Numbered from the stretch's first letter, positions 21,920 to 36,119 are shown. The stretch is 64,000 nt of DNA from Maea johnstoni (GCA_963942565.1 OZ012700.1:19593500-19657499); one strand, 5' to 3'. Notes: a model not told the origin generated them from the sequence alone. Made by a program: numbers and translations.

Positions 21920-23845
21920 TACTAATTGACCTAGAACAAAGTGGGTTATGTAGCGCAATATACGGTATAAATGTATCCCCTCTAGGCTACGCGGACGATG
22001 TAGCCTCCGCTAGCACAAGCATATGTAATACTGACAGGGTACTGAAGCTTGTGTATGATCATAGTTGTAAGTGGCGATACCGGTTCAACCCCAAAAAGAG
22101 TGCGGTGCTTGTTTTCGGTGAGAGCGAAAGGGAGAGTAAAAATAACTCCAAGTACCGCACATACAAATTGGGTAATGATCCGATAAAAGAAACTAACAGC
22201 TATGATCATCTTGGGCTGAAAAACAATAGCCTCAAACAATATAAAGAGCGTATTTCGGAAAAAATTAGTAAGGGTCGCAGAACGTTAAATGCAGCCTCAG
22301 GGATAGGCCTCAAACCGGGGGGGGGGGCTGACAATGAAAGCGTGCGGAATGGTATTTTGGTCTATGGTTGTTCCAGTGGTCACTTTTGCTTGTGAACTCT
22401 GGGTCATGAATGATGAAGATGTTAGGTTACTAGATGATTTTCAAACTTATGCAGGTCGAAGGGTCCAGCGGTTCAGACAATGCTCACCTAGGGCAACAAG
22501 CTTTGTGGGACTAGGCTGGATCAGGCTGGAGATATACGTGTATGTTAAAAAGCTCTTGTTTGTAAGAACAATAGCTATGCTAACTGACGAGTCTTTGTAC
22601 AAAACTATATTCCGCCATAGATATATAGATTACGAACAGAATAGAGAAATATCAAGAGAAAATCTGTTGCATAGCCCTGCCTTTGATATACTAAAAATAT
22701 CTGAGCTTTTCGGATTATTCGATGTAGTGGGACAGATGTTACAGGGGATTAGAGTATTTAGCAAAGGGCAATGGCGTGACATAGTTTGGTCGAGAGCATG
22801 GGAGTTGGAGAATCAAGATTGGTTTATCAGAACAAATTTGTTTAAGCCAACCGAGTTTATAAGCGCAACAATTGACAATGTTAAAACATTAATTTGGTGG
22901 CAGTTAAGCGATGTGGCACCTGATATGATGCTCCACTGCGAAACAATGTCCAAATTAGTTTGCAAGGCAAGTAAGTTAAAATGTGATGATTATAGATATA
23001 GAAATGATGTGGTGAACCGTCCATATTGCGATCTGTGCCAAGGTCATGCCATAGAGAATGTAGAGCATCTTCTCATACACTGCCCCTCCCTTAGAAATGA
23101 AAGGGAGGCGATGTTCAATGAAATTAATGAAATCGAGAATTACTATGGTAGCAGAATACTCAACCCAATTGACAGTAATCTACACACCCTCCTAGGAAAG
23201 GTTCCGAACAATGCGAACCCAGAGATGATGCTTTACTTCTATAAGGCAGTGGCAAGAAATGTATATACCATGTACTCAACACTTTTGAGAAATAGGCAAG
23301 GTATCGGATGATACCAATCTCTCCTAGGACTTATACCCTAGTAATCTTCTTATTTGCATATTTCCCTGCAGTACCCTCTTTGGTACTTGGCCGACTGTTA
23401 TCTAGTTTATGTAGAGTAGCTATACTTGAGTATGGTCATATCTGGTGCCTACTGTAGGCTACCAGTATCTTGACAATTCTCCAATGCTAGCTAATTTCTG
23501 TCTTTAACAATGGTATATACATTTGATGTGTCTATAAGGTAAAATCTTTATATGCCCATTCGAATATATTTGAATACACACTCAATGTGTGAGTATATAT
23601 TGATTGATACGTTGCCTATCTTTAACACAATAAGGCTAATCTAGAGCCTATAAGGAATATCTTCATTACATATTCCTCCTTTGTAATATAATATTTTTTC
23701 TTACTCTCTCGGATTCATACCGAAAATATTCTATGATTTATTATGTACTCCTTTATATTTCTGGGCTTATACCCAAAACTTATTTGTAATTATATAGATA
23801 TGATTTTGTAATAGAAACAATTACAGTTAATAAACATATATATAT
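21920..23845 (+). mobile_element. CR1/L2-like LINE, 5'-truncated, RT palm to 3' end
   Basis: Begins inside the RT. GYADDVASA (catalytic YADD) lies at about 21,985. A frame slip in the G tract (about 22,317-22,327) separates the palm from the long C-terminal frame at 22,334-23,311. That frame reads CELWVMNDEDVRLLDDFQ, RRVQRFRQ and a CCHC finger (YCDLC...EHLLIHC, near residues 228-248), as is usual at the C-terminus of CR1/L2-like RTs. A ~530-bp AT-rich 3' UTR ends near ACAGTTAATAAACATATA. Apart from the slip, the last 325 codons are intact, so the copy is fairly young. It is clearly related to the minus-strand LINE at 11-13.6 kb. Confidence 0.85.
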
Positions 23846-24080
23846 TTAAGTTGCTCGAAGTACTTAATTGCATTCTTCAAGCGGACCTTGTGTAGAGACG
23901 AGTCCCAGCATGCAATTGGTGCAGGATTTCGATTATCGTCACTTTTTTGCGTGTGGTTTCGAATGCAAAGGGAGAACCATGGACTTTCTATCAATAGGCA
24001 TATCGCAAGCACTACGCAAAGCTTTATGCTTAGGGCCGAAGGATCACATGAATCAAATCCTAAACAGAATATAGAGCTTG
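23846..24080. repeat. Direct repeat of sequence left of the LINE (21,268-21,900)
   Basis: TTAAGTTGCTCGAA, ACCTTGTGT(A/C)GAGACGAG and TTTCTATCAATAGGCA...CTACGCAAAGCTTTAT occur in the same order left and right of the LINE. The left version is longer because it holds the R1 repeat and a SINE tail. Confidence 0.65.
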
Positions 24081-24133
24081 ATCATGCCATTTCTCGTACA
24101 TCAACTAAATGCCCTATGTGTGCCGATATGCCT

Positions 24134-24346
24134 TTAACTCTTATGCTGCTGATGGCTACTTTTGCCATAAGAAAATGATGCAAAAATCCTAAAAAATTAC
24201 TGTAACCCTGGCAAATGGGTACTCATCTGAAAGTACTCATCAAGAGCTTTCCAATGAATACCAACATGACAGGGTTTCGATGGTTTTCAAAAATATTTGC
24301 GTCCTTGTGCTTTGAACGAAAGTAGCCTCAGCATTGGAAGGGTTAA
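24134..24346. mobile_element. TTAA-ended MITE (piggyBac-like), copy 1
   Basis: Starts TTAACTCTTATGCTGCTGA and ends GCATTGGAAGGGTTAA. TTAA flanks with CCCTT-type ends suggest a piggyBac-derived MITE. Related copies are at 28,488, 41,890, 43,562 and 48,421. Confidence 0.7.
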
Positions 24347-24659
24347 GCCATCACCACCAACACTACATCTGTAATAGTGATGAAATCGGATATCAGAAAT
24401 CGCACTATTCTGGTGAATGCGATGGTTTGGATGATATGTTTGATGATACTAATGATGTTGATATTCATGCTGCCTATAAAGCAATAGCCAAGATGATCAC
24501 CATGGGACTGGGGATTAATGGAGAAATGCGTTATGTTGGTCATTATACGAATGGAAACCCACAATGGAAATGTGCGTGACAATATCAATTTTACACTTTG
24601 TAATCTACGATGGTGCATGTGTGAACGGCAGAAAAAAAATATTACTAGTAGACAGAGTT

Positions 24660-25690
24660 GGGGCGATGACTGTCGAATAATGGTGTAATGATGAAACATA
24701 GACTTCCGAATGATATAATGATAAGGAAGCAATGTCGAGACAATGCCTCTGGAACAATAATGGGACAATGACTAAACAATGGTTTGAACAATAGTGAGAC
24801 AATTATGAGACAATGACTCTGGAGCGACAGTGAGACAAGTAATAAAGAATGGTTTGACAATAGTGAGACAATGATTAGACAATGATTCTGGAACGAAATT
24901 GGGACGATGACTAGACAATGGTTTTGACAGCAGTAAGAAAATGATGAGATGACTCTGGAACAATAGCGGGAAAATTAGGAGACAATGACTCTGGAACAAC
25001 ATTGAGAAAATGATGAGAGTATGACTCTGGCACACTAGCGGGAAAGCTAGGAGAAACTGACTCTGGAACAATATTGAGAAAATATGAGACCATGACTCTG
25101 GGACAATAGCGGGAAAAGATTGAGATATAATTAAGAGACAATGACTCTGGAACAATGGCGGGAAAAGATTGAGATATAATTAAGAGACAATGACTCTGGA
25201 ACAATGGCGGGAAAGCTAAGAGACAATGACTCTGGAGCAATGTTTAGAAAAATATAAGACAATGACTCTGGAACAATAGCGGGAAAAGATTGAGATAATG
25301 AAGAGACAATGACTCTGGAACAATAGCGGGAAAGCTAGGAGACAATGACTCTGGAGCAATATTGAGAAAGTGATGAGACAGTGACGCTGGAACAGTAGCG
25401 GGAAAGCTATGAGACAATGACTCTGGAACAATATTGAGAAGATATGAGACAATGACTCTGGAACAATAGCGGGAAAAGATTGAGATAATGAAGAGACAAT
25501 GACTCTGGAACAATAGCGGGAAAGCTAGGAGACAATGACTCTGGAACAATATTGAGAAAATATGAGACAATGACTCTGGAAAAATAGCGGGAAAAATTGA
25601 GATAATGAAGAGACAATGACTCTGGAACAATATTGACAAAATGATGAGAGAATGACTCTGGAATAATTGCGGGACAATAAGTCCAATATT
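24660..25690. repeat. Minisatellite, degenerate ~36-48-bp units
   Basis: The core GAGACAATGACTCTGGAACA recurs about 25 times. Three spacer types alternate: ATATTGAGAAAATAT, AGCGGGAAAAGATTGAGATA and AGCGGGAAAGCTAGGA. This gives higher-order blocks of roughly 120-125 bp in the middle. Minus-strand frames across it read repeating LFQSHCL-type peptides. These follow from the repeat and are not taken as genes. Confidence 0.9.
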
Positions 25691-26061
25691 TTGCGTGAAA
25701 AATAGGGGGACAATGATATTACAATGACTTGAATGATTTACAGTTATAATAATTGCACAATAAGTAAATACTAGTGTTCTTAATAGGGTAACCTTACAAT
25801 AGGGAGCATGGTGTAACAATTGTTTTCAAACAACGGTTAGAAAACGGAAGGTGGCAAGACTACTGCGAAAAGGACTATTAGAGCAATGCAAAGGCAATGA
25901 GTGTTTGATAAGGCAATGCAAACATATGTGTGTCTTTATGATCACTGGAATGAGGTAATGATGGGAGGGGATGATGGAGCTGTTTTGTGACATGGAATAT
26001 GTGTGAATTGGGGAACCCTGGGAAAACACCGACTAACCCAAATCCATAGTACATTTCTCAG

Positions 26062-26790
<729 letters not shown>

Positions 26791-26792
26791 AT

Positions 26793-26980
26793 GAGTGTCT
26801 TTTCAAAAGAGAGACCACTTTTTGAGGTGGGTCAGCGTTTTCAGTCCGGATAAAACAGAATCCGAATTTCGCGAAATTCGAATGAAGAGTGTCTTTTCAA
26901 ACGAGAGACCACTTTTTGAGGTGGGTCAGCGTTTTCAGTCCGGATAAAACAGAATCAGAATTACGCGAAATTTGAATGAT
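26793..26980. repeat. 94-bp tandem duplication
   Basis: Two units starting GAGTGTCTTTTCAAA at 26,793 and 26,887, differing at a handful of bases. Confidence 0.9.
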
Positions 26981-26984
26981 ATGA

Positions 26985-27620
26985 ATGTGAATAAACATGG
27001 TGGCAGTAAGGTGTTCAGTTAAATGACAAGGACTGATAACAATGGTCTGGATTAATTGGGTATACCAATAGTGCTTGAAGTATAGTGATTCAACTTTTTA
27101 TATTTGTTTTTAAACTTGAGCTGTTATTTATTCCTTCGACAGAACTCATCAAACCTGCATCTCTTATATAATCTGAGAAATACACAAGTATCAGGATAAA
27201 AGAAAAATATTTGACAAACATCAACTGTTCCTGTTGAGGTGAACAACCCATCTTTAGATATTTTCAAAATATTACCCATATTACACGAGTAATTTGTCGT
27301 TTACCTTGTGTGCACTCAATATATAAACATGTATTGTCATGGTAAGAAATTACGCAATACCTTTTGACAGCATGCATTTTACAAGACAAATAACCGTCAA
27401 AAACAATAGAGTTTAGGAATCATGTTGCCATGGAAACAACAAAGCCGACACAGATTGGGGAAACGGCATGGATCATGTTGCTATAGGAACAACAAAGAAG
27501 TGCAAATCTCACCGCCAAAATGATCTATGCGACTGCCACAGAAACTTATCTGATAAACTAAGGCGATATTACCCATACGGAAATGACTCTTGCCTGTATT
27601 ACCACATTCATCCTTTTAGA
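26985..27620. other. No feature recognised
   Basis: AT-rich intergenic DNA. CATGTTGCCATGGAAACAAC and CATGTTGCTATAGGAACAAC (27,421 and 27,473) form a diverged ~52-bp duplication. Confidence 0.3.
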
Positions 27621-27625
27621 GACGA

Positions 27626-27865
27626 GGGGCCTGCCCTGATGGCCGAGAGGTCAGAGGCGTTGCCATTGACTGCTAGCTGTCTCTGATCAATGCTCGAGTT
27701 CGAATCATGGCCGGGGCATGTGAGAAAGTTACCAGTGACTTTGGGTTAGGCGGTGGCCTTTGCCGAGTACTCCGGTTTCCTCCACCACTTACAACTGGCT
27801 AGTCACTACTTAGCCGCAATGTGGCAGAGAAAGTGTCGATGTTCGAAATTCCTTGCAGAGACGTC
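27626..27865 (+). repeat. tRNA-derived SINE, essentially complete
   Basis: The tRNA-like head has an A box (TGGCCGAGAGG, about 27,640) and a B box (GAGTTCGAATC, about 27,696). The body reads CATGTGAGAAAGTTACCAG, TTAGGCGGTGGCCTTTGCCG and CGGTTTCCTCCACCACTTAC. The tail is GCCGCAATGTGGCAGAGAAA. The long variable region between the boxes suggests a class II (Leu/Ser-type) tRNA ancestor. RNA polymerase III would transcribe it, with movement depending on a LINE RT. Confidence 0.8.
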
Positions 27866-27977
27866 CAGCAAATTCCTAACGATTTTGACGTTACCTTTCT
27901 GAAACAACCATTTTACAAAACACATGAAGGAGAAATATTCATCAAAATCCGACCAATATATATGCTTGCTTTTTATA

Positions 27978-28087
27978 CGTTGGACCAAGTGTGAAAGAGA
28001 AAATAAATTTAAATTTATATTCTCTCTCTTATTACCGGGAGTGAAAATGAATTCAAATTTATTTTCTCTTTTACACTTGGTCCACCG
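27978..28087. mobile_element. Palindromic TA-flanked MITE, short form
   Basis: CGTTGGACCAAGTGTGAAAG is mirrored at the right end, with TA on each side and an AAATAAATTTAAATTTAT interior. It is the short relative of the expanded copy at 46,014-46,255. Confidence 0.8.
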
Positions 28088-28119
28088 TATTTTTAATACT
28101 AACAAAAAAATATTGATGT

Positions 28120-28485
28120 AAAGCAGTCGACAAAAACTGTTTGTGCAGAATATGGATGTGTTATTTGAAATAAAGAATAGTTAAAAAGTAAAAGCGATCA
28201 AAGATTATTATATAGGTATGCTTGGTTTCAAGTTAAGGTGGCCTATGAGGTTATTTGAGAGAATAGGGTCATTTTGGAATGTTATATTTTCGACAAAAAT
28301 CTGAAAAAATGGTCATAAAATTTGAACGGAGCAAAAGCCTGAAATGAAATGTGATATCGTTCCCTCCGTATAGAGCTATTATCTAAATTTATGAAATTTG
28401 ATGGTTCCCAGTCCATAATTGTGGATAAAAGCTTAGTTTGAAAACACTATGTATGTTTTGTCAACTGGGAGGTTACATTTGTGAT
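28120..28485. other. No feature recognised
   Basis: AT-rich, no ORF or repeat boundary supported. Confidence 0.3.
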
Positions 28486-28487
28486 GA

Positions 28488-28681
28488 TTAACCCTTCCAA
28501 CGCCGAAGCTGGTTTCGTCCAAAGCACAAGGACGCAAGGATTTTGAAAAAGCATCTAAACCCTGTCATGTTGGTATCCATTGCTCTCACTGAGTACCCAT
28601 GTGCCAGGGTTTCAGTCATTTTTCAGCTTTTTTGCATGATTTTGTATTGGCCAAATTAGCCACCAGCAGTGTAAGGGTTAA
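28488..28681. mobile_element. TTAA-ended MITE (piggyBac-like), copy 2
   Basis: TTAACCCTTCCAACGCCGAA to CAGCAGTGTAAGGGTTAA, opposite orientation to copy 1. CCCTT ends are inside TTAA on both sides. Confidence 0.8.
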
Positions 28682-28878
28682 TGTATTCTTCATCAAGAGA
28701 CCTTTCAAGTCATATATACTTTGCATAAGCCAACTAGTAATTACACGCGCAGTAGAGGGGAAGCCGAATAAAAAATCAACCCCATAAACCTATCTTACCT
28801 AAAAATTATTTCAGGTAAACAGCAGCAGATTCCTTCGCGAATGTGAAAAGCTTAACCCTTCTAATACCACATACGTAT

Positions 28879-29342
<464 letters not shown>

Positions 29343-29890
29343 GCGTATGTAGGCACAATAACCTAGAGAAATTTGGTACAAGAGGAGACCAAATAGTCTT
29401 AGATTATGATATTCCCTAAAAAGCTTGGAAAATTAAACAACTGGCTTTTTGAACATTGTCCCCTATTAGAGGTTCATATTGGTATTTCACGTGGCTATGG
29501 CAAAGCAAATTTTATTTTCTAATAGTCAAGTTTTTTTAAAAAGTTAAACATAAAAAAAACTAAAATTCGATTTCGCCAACTTGGCATCAGAGAGTTGTGG
29601 GCAAAGACACACTTTGATCTAACAATGGTTAAACAATGCTAAGGACTCATTGGTTCAATATGAAAGGCTGCAAGGATAAAATAGTTCAATATGAACCATA
29701 CACTTACGTTGTGGACTCTTAGAGATTTACAAATTGTGCGATTTGTATTCCACAGTGGTTCGCTAATGAGCTATTCTGAATAAGTGAAACAATAGGATTA
29801 TCCGCTAAATGAGCTCCAGGCACATCTTCAAAGAAACACAGTAACTTTCATTTTGCAATATTAATTGACTTGCAGCAGACAGGTATAATC
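29343..29890. other. No feature recognised
   Basis: AT-rich intergenic DNA. Confidence 0.3.
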
Positions 29891-29894
29891 CACA

Positions 29895-30060
29895 AACAGC
29901 TGTTTAAGATGCAGCTACACTGATGCTGTTGCTCAAGACATTGCATTGCCGATGTCCTGCTTCAAGTATTTCCGCATTGTCAGTGTCAGGATGCAGCGAC
30001 ACTGATGCTGCCGAGACATTGTTATTCTCACTGGTATACAGTACAGGCATTTTTTTCCTG
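29895..30060 (-). pseudogene. Diverged duplicate of the receptor gene's C-terminal tail
   Basis: The minus strand reads VLYTSENNNVSAASVSL, close to VYTSESNNGSVPLSV at the end of the receptor encoded 500 bp upstream. At DNA level the shared core is CATTGTT(A/G)(T/C)TCTCACTGGTATA (30,013 and 30,583). It continues into peptide similar to the minisatellite translation at 30,330-30,440. It is probably a leftover of tandem duplication at the receptor's 3' end, now separated by an R1 repeat. Confidence 0.4.
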
Positions 30061-30330
30061 CACCAGTCGACCGGACGTCTGCCAGTGCCTGGTTGTTGCA
30101 TGGGTAGCCCGGGCATATTACACAACTTCACACCCGATCGCCAACCAGTTTTTGCCCATGGATGCATGGATGAGCTCACAGCAGGACGTACTTTGATTTG
30201 CAAGCTATGCGGGTCATTGATGTGTTTGGCTTATTTTTGGTGACAAGTTAGCCATGGGTGTTTGTACAATCAGGCACTAGCAGATGTTCGGTCGACTGGT
30301 ACAGGAATTAAATGTAGACTGGTATATATT
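30060..30330. mobile_element. Family R1 repeat, copy 2
   Basis: GTCGACCGGACGTCTGCCAG at 30,067 is mirrored near 30,280-30,300 (GCACTAGCAGATGTTCGGTC then GAC). The interior shares TTGATTTGCAAGCTATGCGG and TGATGTGTTTGGCTTATTTT with the copies at 21.3 and 41.1 kb. Confidence 0.6.
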
Positions 30331-30445
30331 TGCGATGTCCTGCTTCGGCCATTTCCGCATTTCCAATGTCCTGCTTCAGGTTTTTCCATTTTGGCGATGT
30401 CTTGCTTAAAACATTTCGGCTTTGGCGATGTCATTCTTTGAGTAT
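30331..30445. repeat. Short minisatellite, ~30-bp units
   Basis: GCGATGTCCTGCTTCGGCCA and three diverged repeats (30,366, 30,395, 30,425). A related unit lies at 29,952, on the other side of the R1 insertion. Confidence 0.6.
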
Positions 30446-30545
30446 TTCCTCTCTGGCTGAATTGTGTGACCCAAGGATATGAATTACCCTGCACGATTTA
30501 CACATCGTAGCATGCATTTAGGGGGCACGCCCCGGTCCCAAGAAC

Positions 30546-31649
30546 TCACGCTACGCCTGCGACTGACAATGGCACTGAACCATTGTTGCTCTCACTGGTA
30601 TAGACCTTTATGAACTGCGGGTTTGCACAGCAGAGTATGATCCTGTAGGCGTTATAATACTGCTTATTCATCATGCCATAGATAATCCAATTCACACTGG
30701 ACGAGGTCCAAAGGAGCATGACTGTCGTGAAATACGCACCGTGGCTGAACTCGTGCTGGTAGTCCACGCCGTACACTATCGTCATGGGCAGGTAGCATAT
30801 GATAAACGTTAGGAAGATGACGAGCATCGTCTTCAGTATTTTCATCTCCCGTTTTAGGCGACTGTGTGTGCACTGTCCCTTGGAGTGGATCTCTCGCCCG
30901 CTCTTTCGGACCACCCTGTAGAGACGCACGTAGCAGTACGAGAGCCACACCCCAACCAACCCGAGGAAACCTACCTTCTTTAGAATACCCGCAATGCTGG
31001 ACCGGGTCTTCACAGAACAGCAGAACATGATTTTAGTGTTGAAAGTGATGTGGACACCCATCTTGTAGTCTTTGGTTAGTCTGGAAGACGCGGGGGCAAG
31101 GATTATCAGTAGAGTCAGGGAGAATATGAGAACTAGTAAGGATATTGTTGCCCGCACAGTCTGGAATCTTGGTGCCGTTTTGGGGTGGACTATGATAAGG
31201 TATCTTTGAAAGGCTATCACGGACACATGGAGAATACTCAACAGAATAGCAAAGTTGCTCGCGTAGAGGACGTACATACACACTCTTGGACCGAATTCCC
31301 AGACACCTTTCGCATAGGTGTAAATGTACAACGGATGCACAAGAGCGACTTGCCATAGGTCACAGAAGGCAAGACTCACAACGAAAATGTTGCTGGTTTT
31401 GTGTAGATGTTTCGTGAGCAAGACGGAGAAAATCAGGACAAGATTTCCAAAGAGTCCAAGAAGTGAGATGAGAATTCCCAATGTCACACCCGCACTCATT
31501 ACTGCTGGCGGCATTGGCTCTTCTCCAGGACCGATGGTGGCGTTATCCGCCGGATGTGCGGAAGAATTCATGGTGGTTTTGGTTGCGCACGCCACCCCGG
31601 TTTGCAAATCCTGCATTGAAGAATCGGTGCTTGAATTCCACGCAATCAT
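30546..31649 (-). CDS. Rhodopsin-like (class A) G-protein-coupled receptor, intronless, orphan
   Basis: An intact 367-codon frame with seven membrane segments at about residues 54-78, 86-112, 124-152, 167-187, 221-246, 270-295 and 303-326. Class A landmarks are GN (N69) in TM1, LAFCD (D97) in TM2, C124 at the top of TM3 with C210/C211 in loop 2, QRY (148-150) in place of DRY, CYLP (285-288) in place of CWxP, and NWIIY (320-324) in place of NPxxY. The TM4 Trp is absent. Three N-glycosylation sites lie in the outer N-terminus (N5, N28, N36). The overall pattern is closest to melatonin-receptor/moody-like orphans by eye, but the ligand is unknown. It sits at the plasma membrane and would signal through G proteins. 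Being intronless suggests origin from a retrocopy or a lineage-expanded family. No clear promoter or AATAAA was identified. Confidence 0.9.
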   Translation of the reverse strand: MIAWNSSTDSSMQDLQTGVACATKTTMNSSAHPADNATIGPGEEPMPPAVMSAGVTLGILISLLGLFGNLVLIFSVLLTKHLHKTSNIFVVSLAFCDLWQVALVHPLYIYTYAKGVWEFGPRVCMYVLYASNFAILLSILHVSVIAFQRYLIIVHPKTAPRFQTVRATISLLVLIFSLTLLIILAPASSRLTKDYKMGVHITFNTKIMFCCSVKTRSSIAGILKKVGFLGLVGVWLSYCYVRLYRVVRKSGREIHSKGQCTHSRLKREMKILKTMLVIFLTFIICYLPMTIVYGVDYQHEFSHGAYFTTVMLLWTSSSVNWIIYGMMNKQYYNAYRIILCCANPQFIKVYTSESNNGSVPLSVAGVA

Positions 31650-32750
31650 GAAATCTTTCGAAAACTTTCACTGTGTTTTATAAATCCACATGGTTCAATC
31701 TGATCGAACAAAGTATCAGTCTAGCACAAACTTCTCTATCAATGTGTTTCACATTTGCTGCAAAGAATGGCTTGTGTTGATTCAGAAGTTGCGCTTATGG
31801 TATAGAATCCGTGCCAGGCCAGTAGCAGTTTACTTCGTGTGCTTATCTTCTTGTCAGAGGTGCGATTACAAAGCACTAATGCGAGACAGCTGTTTGTTTG
31901 CAGGGGGGTTAAGACGTGTGACGTCATGGATGAGGAATTTGCGAGCGCATGCGCAGCTCTGTCGAACTGTCCGGAAAATACTTCAATCGAGGTGTGACAT
32001 CCTCACAGAAGTGTATCGCTGAAAGCTTGTCAAAACAAACATTCATACGACGGAACAATGTGAAGTTTCTGTCGGATAAAAGATTGCGTCTATCTTTCCC
32101 GTAGGAAGATATCCTATCTCGTACAAGACTTCCAACTTAGTAAATCTTGAGGCGTCTCGATCACTTCCGACGATAGTGTGATGACTCGATGGAGGTCCCG
32201 TTACAATGTGATTCCGAGCCAACTAGGGGAAGTGGATAATGACAGTTGGTTTTACAATGGCCGTGGAATGACAATCTGGCTGCTGTAACACGCAAAGTAC
32301 TAATGAATCCCAATTAGGAATTTCCCCCAATAAGTCCAACAATGAGCAGGTCGTGTCGGGAAGATTTCTCACTAATAATGGCTGCTGGCGAGGTTCTGTG
32401 TTGAGTCTCGATAAACTAACAATGCAATCCACTCTTCAAATGTAATGATGCCCATTAATGTTCTTCTCGTTTACCTGAAAAATGCAAATAACACATCTTT
32501 AAATAACAGTAACAATCGTGAGTCGTACTGTGCATGTCTAGGTGTTGTCGCACTCGTATTTGAACAGTGGCACGCAGTAACATGATGCGATATTTTACTC
32601 CATGGCATTATTATCTTTCGTGCAAACGGTTGGAAACCTTAAACCGTGCATCATTGAAGCAACCTTAGAGGGCTTGATATTTGAATACCATCTTTATGAT
32701 TAAATCGTGATTTTTAGAAAATATGTGAAGGGGAAAAAGTGCGATAATTT
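31650..32750. other. 5' flank of the receptor gene, no gene recognised
   Basis: Should contain the receptor promoter (minus-strand transcription), but I see no convincing TATA or conserved element. ORFs here are short and without domains. Confidence 0.3.
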
Positions 32751-32771
32751 CATTCAATCCAACTACTTTTA

Positions 32772-32799
32772 TCCCCCCCCCCCCCAAAAAAAAAAAATG
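32772..32799. repeat. C run followed by A run
   Basis: C13 passing into A11, the same junction type as at 26,131 and 46,549. A G13 run follows at 32,910-32,923. Confidence 0.9.
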
Positions 32800-32954
32800 A
32801 ATGCATGCTTCATTATTCCTAAATCATTTAAAGAGAATAAGAATGCAGATGGCACTATGCATAACTATCAGCATAATGCATTAATGGTGAGAGTTAGTCT
32901 CTGTGTGTTGGGGGGGGGGGGGGGACAGTACAGACAGTACAGACACAGTAAAAC

Positions 32955-33050
32955 TGGGTGGTAATCGGACGTGCGGTCGTGTATTAAGCCCGGCCTGCTC
33001 ACATATTTAGTGCATGAATTAAATGTCGGCACTGTATCAAAGAGGTTTCC
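32955..33050. mobile_element. Family R1 fragment, copy 3
   Basis: GGTAATCGGACGTGCGGTCG to TTAGTGCATGAATTAAATGT, matching 21,460-21,535. Only one end is present. Confidence 0.5.
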
Positions 33051-33194
33051 CTTTTTGAAATAAAACACTAAAAAAAGTATTCAGCGTCTTTTTAACCTAT
33101 AAGATAACCCATGCATGTCTGTAGCGCGCCATAGAGGCTAGATTAACTGTTTTGGTAATATCTCATAAACAAAATTATGAAAATAAAAAACAGA

Positions 33195-33525
33195 AAATTG
33201 TTTATTGGAACCGAACATACATCATTCTCAAAATATTTTTGGAATTGATCTTTTATTCCTAAATTATTTCTAAAGTTATCATGAATGCATGTGCCACTTG
33301 TAGATATTCACTGAATTCGTCTTTTCTTTCTAAGATGCTTTCAAACGTACCATGAATTTAGTTGCCACCTGCAGATATTTATAAAATTATCTTTACTTAA
33401 TGATACTTTTTAATTCATCATATATGCAGGTGCCACTCGAAAATATTTTTGAAATTACATTGCATCATTATTATGATACTTTCAAAGGCATCATGAATGC
33501 AGCTGTCACCTGTCACGGGTCACTC
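33195..33525. repeat. Degenerate tandem repeat, ~75-80-bp units
   Basis: ATCATGAATGCATGTGCCAC, ACCATGAATTTAGTTGCCAC, TCATATATGCAGGTGCCACT and ATCATGAATGCAGCTGTCAC recur about every 75-80 bp, each followed by ATATTT-rich sequence. A related unit lies near 48,120-48,175. Confidence 0.65.
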
Positions 33526-33871
33526 TATGCATGAATGGGTTTATTATTTTAATTGCAGTTGTCCAGCATCTCGTCAATATTTGTAGGCTGGTAAACACGG
33601 GCACGATTAGGATAGGACGTAAAAGGTCATCTCGGGGAACATGCATTCTCCGCAATTATACATGACGATTGAGGTGGTTGGATGTCTGCTCTAAGCATGC
33701 ATTATGTTCGTAACGCACGACATGACCAATGTTTCCGATCTGGCTACGTGCAGACCAAGGCACACACACACACGACACAGCTCAGGTATCTCAAAAACAA
33801 AAGCTCAGTACTAGTAATTACCATGCAATGCTACACCCCACTACCTAGGAAAACTATCCTATGACGTCAGT

Positions 33872-34088
33872 TTAACCCATTGGTGCTGAGAGTTCCCAAT
33901 ATGAAGAGTAAAGTTTGGATCCCTGATCAATGGTACTATTGAAAATAATTAAGAAATAAAAGATTAAATAAAAAATCTGTACACCAAGTAACCCATCGAA
34001 CACAAATATAATTTAAATATGCTCTTTTGCGAAAGATCTTGCTATGACAGTTAGGCATGTTGGGGTGCACCGGGCATAAACGGGTTAA
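33872..34088. mobile_element. TTAA-ended MITE, different family
   Basis: TTAACCCATTGGTGCTGAG to GGGCATAAACGGGTTAA. The TTAACCC/GGGTTAA ends resemble the piggyBac-like MITEs, but the interior is unrelated. Confidence 0.55.
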
Positions 34089-34239
34089 AGGGAACTTGCG
34101 TTAGACTACGTGTTACGGTCAGAGGAGAACGACCGGTTGCCTTTGTTTATTCGTGGGGGCTCTAGTATGTTTGAAAACAAATTCTCGATAAAACATGGAT
34201 TTGAAACATACCTCAAGGAGAATCGTAGTTTAGATTCTA

Positions 34240-36015
<1,776 letters not shown>

Positions 36016-36119
36016 TTTTTAATACACCTTTGTTATCAGAAATGATTTGAACATGATAAAAATAAATGATGGGCTGTCAAAAATGATTGCTCAGTTGTCC
36101 GGGACAACCAAATTTCAAT

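Noticed and set aside
25244-25819. 191-codon minus-strand ORF
   Set aside because: It lies inside a degenerate minisatellite, with repeated LFQSHCL-type peptide only.
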